Assembly: GCF_001887355.1 (NCBI RefSeq)
Contig: NZ_MPIN01000002.1
Span: 124,001-188,000, forward strand
Origin: Cystobacter ferrugineus
Lineage (GTDB): Bacteria > Myxococcota > Myxococcia > Myxococcales > Myxococcaceae
Length of the DNA: 64,000 nt
Reading direction: 5' to 3'
Translations under genes and position numbers: made by a program
In this document: positions 58,993 to 64,000 of the stretch, one piece after another
How positions within the stretch are numbered: the stretch's first letter is position 1
Layout of the letters: the number at the start of each line of letters is the position of its first letter
The notes under the pieces: model-generated
The model's input: only the letters and a program-made list of their open reading frames with translations
Told to the model about the DNA's origin: nothing
Database searches by the model: none

Positions 58993-61437
58993 TCAGTGTT
59001 CCACGGTGAGCTTGGCGAAGATGCTTCGTCCGGGGCGTTGCACACCGAAGAAGTCATACGCGGGCGTATCGGTCAGGTTCTGCACGTCGACCGTCCAGCC
59101 CATCGTCCAATTCCAGGCCCGGGTGACGTAGGAAAGCGCCAGGGATTGGAGGAGCTGAGAGGGAATCTGCAGATCGGGGTTCTCGAGGCCCACGCCCTCC
59201 CATGCACGGGAGAAGGTGTGGACGTAGCGCACGTGCCAGGTGAGGGACAGCTCGTCCCGGGCATTCATCAAGCCACTGGCCTGGAGGCGGGCGGTGCCAT
59301 TGGCTTGCAGGTAGGGACGGTTGGGAATGCGCTTGCCCGTGAAGCCACCAAAGATTCCCTCGCGCGAGGTATTGCGCAGATCCTGCCAGGTGACATTCCC
59401 ATCCAGGGAGAGGTATTGCCCCGGTGACGTCCATCCGGCCGAGCCGGTGGCACCCAGGGAACGCGCCGAGAACACGTTCTGATAGGTGAAGTAGCTCTCC
59501 CGGCCCACGAGGATGATGAGCTGATCCGCCAGCCGGCCGAAGCCCACCACGCTGGCGCGGAGCGCGCCCGCGCGGGTGTCCGGGGCATCCAGCGCGAGCT
59601 CGAGGTTGACGTTGTGGCTGCGCTCGGGATTCAGGTCCAGGTTGTCGGCGATGAGAACGCCATCTCCGAAGATCTCGTCCGGGCGGGGCAGGCGGATGGC
59701 GTACTCATAGGAGGCTTTCGCGGTGAGTTCCCGGAGCAGACGCAGGCGCACGCCGTCACCCACGCCCAGGCCATGCATGTTCCGTCCGATGGGAAAGAAG
59801 GATTCATCGGGCATCAGCCGCTGAGCATCCGCCAGTTGGAGGTAGTCCTTGAGGAAGGCGATGTTCTCCAGGCGATCGTCCAGGGCGCCCAGGGTGTATT
59901 CCAGACCGCTGACCAGGGAGATCAGGTTGCGGTCGGCGGAGAGGGGATCCACCTGTCCCAGGGCGCGCGTCCGCAGATCCTCGCCCGTGCGGCCCACCGC
60001 GGTGGGCGCGAGCGACAGGCGGAGCGTGTGCTCCGCCGTGGGGGTCCATCCGAACGTGAGCCGCGCGAAACCGGTGTACTGGTCCACTCGCTGCTCGACG
60101 GGCCGCGAGAACAACTCTCCTGGCTGGGGCCGCGTTTGGGCGGCGCAGCTCCCCAGCCAGTTGTAGAAGCACGTGCCGAGGTCATCCAGACGCGTGCGCC
60201 GCGAGACGTAGCCCGCGACCGCATCCACCGAGAATCCCCCGGAGAAGAGCTGATCGTAGCGCAGGGTGGCGCCGAGGGAGTTCTCCCCGCTGGTCGCATC
60301 CCCATAGGGGACCGTCATGCTGGGGTTGCTCTGCAGTTCCTTGTCGCTCCCATTCACGAAGGCGCGCAGCAGCAGGCGCCGGGCCCAGGGCTTGTCGACG
60401 ACGCCCGCCTCGATGCTGGCCCCCATGGCCCCATAGGCATCATGGAAGCGGTAGACCCGCCGGGGCTGCGGCCGCCCGAAGGCATCGCCGACCTTGGCGG
60501 TGATGGGATAGTCGTTCTGGGTGCTATCGACAAAGGCATTGGCCCGGAGGAACAGGCCACTCGGCTCGTGCAGGTGCCGCCCGCTCACCGTGAACCGGTG
60601 CGTGTCGAAGGAGCCCAGCTCGTAGGACGCGGCTACACCCGTTCCGCGCACCATCTGGTCCGTGACGAGCTGGACGGCGCCTCCGAGCGCGTCGCTTCCG
60701 AAGCGGATGGGAACGATGCCCTGGTAGATCTCCACCCGCTGCACGAGGTTGACGGGGACGTTGGCGAGCTCCGGTCCATAGCCCGCCAGTTCCAGCGGTA
60801 CCCCATCCACGAAGAAGCGGATCTGCTCGTCCGTGAGTCCGGCGAGCGAGAAGCGCGCCCGGCTGCCGAGCCCTCCCGAGCGGCGCACGCTCACGCCCTC
60901 GGTGCGCGACAGCGCCTCGCCCAGGTCGGCCGCCTCGCGCTTGATGTTCTCGGTGTCGATCACCTGGACCGACTCGGCGGAGCGGCGCCGACGCTCTCCC
61001 TCGCTCGGACCCTGGACCGTGACCTCGATGGGCTCGTCCGAGCCCGCGGGCGGCGGTGGGGGCGCCGGCGGGGCGGGCTCCGGAGGCGGTTGGAATTCGT
61101 AGGTGTAGAGGATGCGCGAGGGCATCGGCGTGCCGTTGCGCCGCGCCGGCTCGAAACGCATGCGGAGCGCCGCCTCGCGCGCCGCCTCGTCGAAGCCATG
61201 TCCGGCGGGCCCCACCACCTCCGCCTGGGTGACCTGGCCCTCCGCGTCCAGCGTCAGCCGGAGGACGACCTTCGCCTCCAGCCGCTCCTCCAGTGCTTGG
61301 GGCGGGTAGAGGGCCTCGGCGGACTCCTTCAGCTTCGGTGCCTCGAGCGCGGGCGCCGCCGGTGCTTCCTGCGCCTGGGTCGCCCCTGTCCCCAACAGCC
61401 CCGCCACCAGCAGCGCCTTCCCCACGCCCCGTACCAT
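58993..61437 (-). CDS. TonB-dependent siderophore receptor with N-terminal TonB-like domain (MxcH-like)
   Basis: An 814-residue outer-membrane protein. Signal peptide to about residue 23. Residues 40-125 (LEAKVVLRLTLDAEGQVTQ, GHGFDEAAREAALRMRFEP) form a TonB C-terminal-like domain, followed by a Pro-rich linker and a TBDR plug (SVQVIDTENIKREAADLGEA, GVSVRRSGGLGSRARFSL, RVEIYQGIVPIRFGSDALGG). The barrel ends in the terminal strand SIFAKLTVEH. A Fur-box-like site lies 22 bp upstream of the ATG at 61437; the longer frame to 61518 would cover that site. It imports a ferric siderophore, very likely the myxochelin-type product of the linked NRPS. Confidence 0.92.
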   Translation of the reverse strand: MVRGVGKALLVAGLLGTGATQAQEAPAAPALEAPKLKESAEALYPPQALEERLEAKVVLRLTLDAEGQVTQAEVVGPAGHGFDEAAREAALRMRFEPARRNGTPMPSRILYTYEFQPPPEPAPPAPPPPPAGSDEPIEVTVQGPSEGERRRRSAESVQVIDTENIKREAADLGEALSRTEGVSVRRSGGLGSRARFSLAGLTDEQIRFFVDGVPLELAGYGPELANVPVNLVQRVEIYQGIVPIRFGSDALGGAVQLVTDQMVRGTGVAASYELGSFDTHRFTVSGRHLHEPSGLFLRANAFVDSTQNDYPITAKVGDAFGRPQPRRVYRFHDAYGAMGASIEAGVVDKPWARRLLLRAFVNGSDKELQSNPSMTVPYGDATSGENSLGATLRYDQLFSGGFSVDAVAGYVSRRTRLDDLGTCFYNWLGSCAAQTRPQPGELFSRPVEQRVDQYTGFARLTFGWTPTAEHTLRLSLAPTAVGRTGEDLRTRALGQVDPLSADRNLISLVSGLEYTLGALDDRLENIAFLKDYLQLADAQRLMPDESFFPIGRNMHGLGVGDGVRLRLLRELTAKASYEYAIRLPRPDEIFGDGVLIADNLDLNPERSHNVNLELALDAPDTRAGALRASVVGFGRLADQLIILVGRESYFTYQNVFSARSLGATGSAGWTSPGQYLSLDGNVTWQDLRNTSREGIFGGFTGKRIPNRPYLQANGTARLQASGLMNARDELSLTWHVRYVHTFSRAWEGVGLENPDLQIPSQLLQSLALSYVTRAWNWTMGWTVDVQNLTDTPAYDFFGVQRPGRSIFAKLTVEH

Positions 61438-61458
61438 TCCGCTCCATGGGCGGAATAT

Positions 61459-61483
61459 GAAAATGGTTCTCATTCTCATTTTC
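61459..61483 (-). promoter_or_regulatory. Fur-box-like operator of the receptor operon
   Basis: GAAAATG and CATTTTC are the outer arms of a 25-bp near-palindrome with GTTCTCATTCT in the centre, between the DAHP synthase stop and the receptor start. It matches Fur box composition and iron control is expected for such genes. Confidence 0.75.
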
Positions 61484-61531
61484 GGGGCGGTGTTAGGCGT
61501 GATCCGGGACGGTGTCAAGGAAGTTGGGGGC

Positions 61532-62872
61532 TCAAGCGGCCTGGGCGCGAGGGGCGGGGAGGACGCGGAGGTGTTCGGCCACGAGGAAGGCGAGCTGGAG
61601 GGACTGGTCGGCGTTGAGCCGGGGATCGCAGTGGGTGTGGTAGCGCAGGGGAAGATCGCTCTCGGTCACCTCGCACGAGCCACCCAGGCACTCGGTGACG
61701 TTCTGTCCCGTCATCTCCAGGTGGAAGCCGCCGGGGTGGACGCCCTCGGCGGAGGCGACCTGGATGAAGCCGCGCACCTCCGCGAGGATGCGGTCGAAGG
61801 GCCGGGTCTTGTAGCCGTTGCTCGCCTGCAGGGTGTTGCCGTGCATCGGATCCGTGGCCCAGACGACGGGGCGGCCGTCGCGGCGGGTCGCGGCCATGAG
61901 CCGGGGCAGACGCTCGGCGATCTTGTCCGCGCCGAAGCGGCCGATGAGCGTCAGCTTGCCGGGAATGGCCTCGGGGTTGAGCACGTCCATCAACCGCAGC
62001 AGATCGTCCGGCTCCATCGTGGGTCCGCACTTGAGGCCGATGGGGTTCTGGATGCCGCGCATGAACTCCACGTGGCCCCCGTCGAGCTGCCGCGTCCGCT
62101 CGCCGATCCACAGCATGTGGGCCGAGGCATCGAACCACCCGCCCGTGGAGGGATCGAGGCGCGTCTGGGCCTCCTCCACGTTGAGCAGCAGCGCCTCGTG
62201 GCTGGTGTAGAAGTGGCGCGGATCCAGGTTCGGGTCCTGCCGCTCGGGGTGCGCGCTTCCCCAGCGCTGGATCGCCTCCAGGTCCGTAGGGTGCTCCCGG
62301 GTGAAGGTGCGCACGATGTCCATCGTGTCCGAGCATTGCCTCCAGGCGAGCAGCAGACGCTCGGGGTCCGGCGTGCGCTCGGCGAGCGTGAAGGCCATGC
62401 CGTTGATGTTGTCGCCGCGGTAGGCGGGCAGGGTGACGCCGTCCCGGGTCTCCACGGGGCTGGAGCGCGGCTTGGCGAACTGGCCCGCGATGCGGCCGAC
62501 GCGCACCACCGGACGGCCTCCCGCGAACGTCAGCGCCATCGCCATCTGGAGCAGCAGCCGGAGGGTGCCGCGGATGTTCTCGGGCGAGAACTCCTTGAAG
62601 CTCTCCGCGCAGTCACCGCCCTGCAGCAGGAGCGCCTTGCCCTCGGCGACCCGGCCGAGCGCTTCCCTCAGCCGCAGGGTCTCCTCGGAGGACACCAGGG
62701 AGGGCAGCCGGGACATCTCCTCCTCGACCCGGGCCAGGGCACGGGGATTCGGATAGTCGGTGGGCATGTGCTTGAGGGGCCTGTCCCTCCAGGAACGAGG
62801 GGTCCAATTTCGATTCATCACGGGAGCGCCATTACCAGGGTGAGGACGGGATGAAGAGGGCGAGGGATTCAT
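61532..62872 (-). CDS. Class II DAHP synthase (siderophore locus)
   Basis: A 446-residue plant-type (class II) 3-deoxy-D-arabino-heptulosonate-7-phosphate synthase: PSLVSSEETLRLREALGRVAEGKALLLQGGDCAESF, AYRGDNINGMAF, and IGLKCGPTMEPDDLLRL are family blocks. It makes the first shikimate intermediate, supplying chorismate and thus 2,3-dihydroxybenzoate for a catechol siderophore. Placement within a siderophore locus supports such a dedicated role (as for MxcJ-type genes). The ATG at 62872 overlaps the stop of the upstream NRPS gene (ATGA); an alternative ATG is at 62818. Confidence 0.92.
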   Translation of the reverse strand: MNPSPSSSRPHPGNGAPVMNRNWTPRSWRDRPLKHMPTDYPNPRALARVEEEMSRLPSLVSSEETLRLREALGRVAEGKALLLQGGDCAESFKEFSPENIRGTLRLLLQMAMALTFAGGRPVVRVGRIAGQFAKPRSSPVETRDGVTLPAYRGDNINGMAFTLAERTPDPERLLLAWRQCSDTMDIVRTFTREHPTDLEAIQRWGSAHPERQDPNLDPRHFYTSHEALLLNVEEAQTRLDPSTGGWFDASAHMLWIGERTRQLDGGHVEFMRGIQNPIGLKCGPTMEPDDLLRLMDVLNPEAIPGKLTLIGRFGADKIAERLPRLMAATRRDGRPVVWATDPMHGNTLQASNGYKTRPFDRILAEVRGFIQVASAEGVHPGGFHLEMTGQNVTECLGGSCEVTESDLPLRYHTHCDPRLNADQSLQLAFLVAEHLRVLPAPRAQAA

Positions 62873-64000
62873 GGGCGTGGCAGGAGTCCGCGTGCCACGC
62901 AGTCGTTCAGATAGCGGTCCATCAGGGCACGGTCGGGAGAGGGGCAGGAGATACCGCTATCGGCGAGGCTTCGGGTCAACTGTTCGCAACGGATGTGTCC
63001 CAAACCGAAGGTGGCATCCGCCGAGCCCGCGCGCAGATCGAAGAACGCCATCGTGGCGCTGTTGTCCGCGTTGTCCGCGCGCCGGGCGAGGCGCTCCCTC
63101 CACTCGGGAAGGGGGCATGTGTCCACCCGGTAGCCGTACTCGCGCACCCACTGGAACACGTCGCTCAAGCGCACGTCCGGGTGGGGAGCGAGGTTGAACA
63201 CCGGTCCGGTCCGGGACACCAGGGACAGGCGCACGATGGCGCGCGCCACGTAGTCCACGGGGGTCCACGTCTCGTGGACGTCCATCTGGGGAAGCACGCC
63301 CGCGGGGATGCCGGCCAGCAGGATGCGCCAGACCAGGTCCTGCGGATTGACGATGCCCGTGGTGGACGCGCCCACCACGCGGCCCAGGCGGTAGACGGCC
63401 ACCGGCAGCCCGCGCTCGCCGGCCTGCTGCACGAGTCTCTCGGCGATCCACTTGCTGCGCTGGTATCCATCGAGCAGCCCCGGGTGGGCGGGGACGAAGT
63501 CCTCGGGCACCTCGGGCTGGAGGTTCGACGGGGGCGCCACCGCGAGCGTCGAGACGTAGTGCAGGGGCTTGGGGCGCACGGCGGCCGCCAGCCGCAACAG
63601 CTCGCGCGTGCCGCCCACGTTCACCGCTTTCAGGCTGCCGTACTCGCGCACGACGCTGACCACCGCGGCGTTGTGGTAGACGACGTCGCACTCGGCGGCC
63701 AGTCCGTGGAAGCGCGTGGCGCCCAGTCCCAGCCAGGGCTGGCTCAGGTCCGCCGGCAGCGCGAGCACCCGCTCGGCGAGGCCGTCGGTGGCGAGCCCCT
63801 GGCCCACCAGCGCCGTGCGGATGCGCTCCATCGCCTGCGCCTCGTCCCGGGCCCGCACCAGGCAGACGACCCGCGCGTGCGTCTGGCGCAGCAACTGGTC
63901 GAGCAGGTGCGCGCCCACGAAGCCAGTGGCTCCCGTCAGCAGCACCTGCCGCGGCGGTGCCGGGGACACGGGGTTCTTGTTGTTCGCGAGTGTCCTGGGG
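62869..64000 (-). CDS. NRPS C-terminal thioester-reductase domain, 5' incomplete (MxcG-like)
   Basis: The frame is open to the window edge (PRTLANNKNP before the GTG at 63969), so this is the end of a larger gene, cut by the window. About 366 residues form a short-chain reductase-type domain: QVLLTGATGFVGAHLL (nucleotide-binding), VVYHNAAVVSVVREYGSL, YVSTLAVAPPS, and YQRSKWIAERLV (catalytic Y-x3-K). Such R domains reduce the peptidyl thioester to an aldehyde or alcohol. With a DAHP synthase, a receptor and exbBD-tonB following, this fits the release domain of a myxochelin-type synthetase. Confidence 0.85.
   Translation of the reverse strand, partial: PRTLANNKNPVSPAPPRQVLLTGATGFVGAHLLDQLLRQTHARVVCLVRARDEAQAMERIRTALVGQGLATDGLAERVLALPADLSQPWLGLGATRFHGLAAECDVVYHNAAVVSVVREYGSLKAVNVGGTRELLRLAAAVRPKPLHYVSTLAVAPPSNLQPEVPEDFVPAHPGLLDGYQRSKWIAERLVQQAGERGLPVAVYRLGRVVGASTTGIVNPQDLVWRILLAGIPAGVLPQMDVHETWTPVDYVARAIVRLSLVSRTGPVFNLAPHPDVRLSDVFQWVREYGYRVDTCPLPEWRERLARRADNADNSATMAFFDLRAGSADATFGLGHIRCEQLTRSLADSGISCPSPDRALMDRYLNDCVARGLLPRP

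Overview
The window is very GC-rich and tightly packed. It carries many secreted lipoproteins, a Myxococcus-type SitA-like lipoprotein toxin, and a myxochelin-like siderophore locus. Together these point to a myxobacterium, most likely suborder Cystobacterineae (Archangium, Cystobacter, Stigmatella or Melittangium type). The assignment is inference from gene content; no rRNA or tRNA gene was seen.

Layout. 0-4 kb: the 3' end of an arginase-fold gene overlapping an AAA-type ATPase, an AlkB-like dioxygenase, and an ECF sigma/anti-sigma pair. 4.2-12.3 kb: a tight operon of SulP permease, DabA and two NuoL/NuoM-like membrane subunits, i.e. a DAB-type inorganic-carbon accumulation system with an extra subunit. 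12.3-21 kb: an outer-membrane barrel, secreted and repeat proteins, a 2OG-Fe(II) oxygenase, a BMP lipoprotein, a short CBS protein, an RpoH-type sigma factor, a HExxH protein and a PrsW-family protein that has lost its histidines. 21-22.4 kb: a protein with an internal duplication next to a 5'-truncated ORF.

22.4-35.8 kb is a complete cellulose-degrading cluster: AA10 lytic polysaccharide monooxygenase, GH9, GH48, GH1 beta-glucosidase, a LacI-type regulator and a GH5 with an inserted domain. The 738-bp divergent spacer between GH48 and GH1 holds three LacI-style palindromes and a three-copy, 26-bp-period direct repeat, so the cluster is probably controlled by the linked LacI protein. GH48 and GH9 attack crystalline cellulose with the LPMO, GH5 adds endo-activity, and GH1 finishes cellobiose hydrolysis.

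36-47.6 kb: a decayed CDP-alcohol phosphotransferase gene, an FAD-linked oxidoreductase, cstA with its small YbdD partner, a beta-helix lipoprotein, a DUF1360-like protein, remnants of an iron-uptake locus (TonB-dependent receptor and PepSY-TM protein), a fatty-acid desaturase, a DMT transporter and a lactonase. 47.6-51.6 kb is an accessory island: toxin and immunity genes, an unrecognised protein, a bipartite inverted repeat and a truncated NACHT-like ATPase gene.

51.7-64 kb: cysK-cysE, three unrecognised proteins, and then an iron locus on the minus strand: end of an NRPS (reductase domain), class II DAHP synthase, Fur-box-like site, TonB-dependent receptor with a fused TonB-like domain, MxcI-like lipoprotein, ExbB, ExbD and TonB. 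The most distinctive items are the DAB operon with a second Nuo-like subunit, the regulatory spacer of the cellulase cluster, the apparent PrsW pseudo-protease, and the inverted-repeat element beside the broken NACHT gene.
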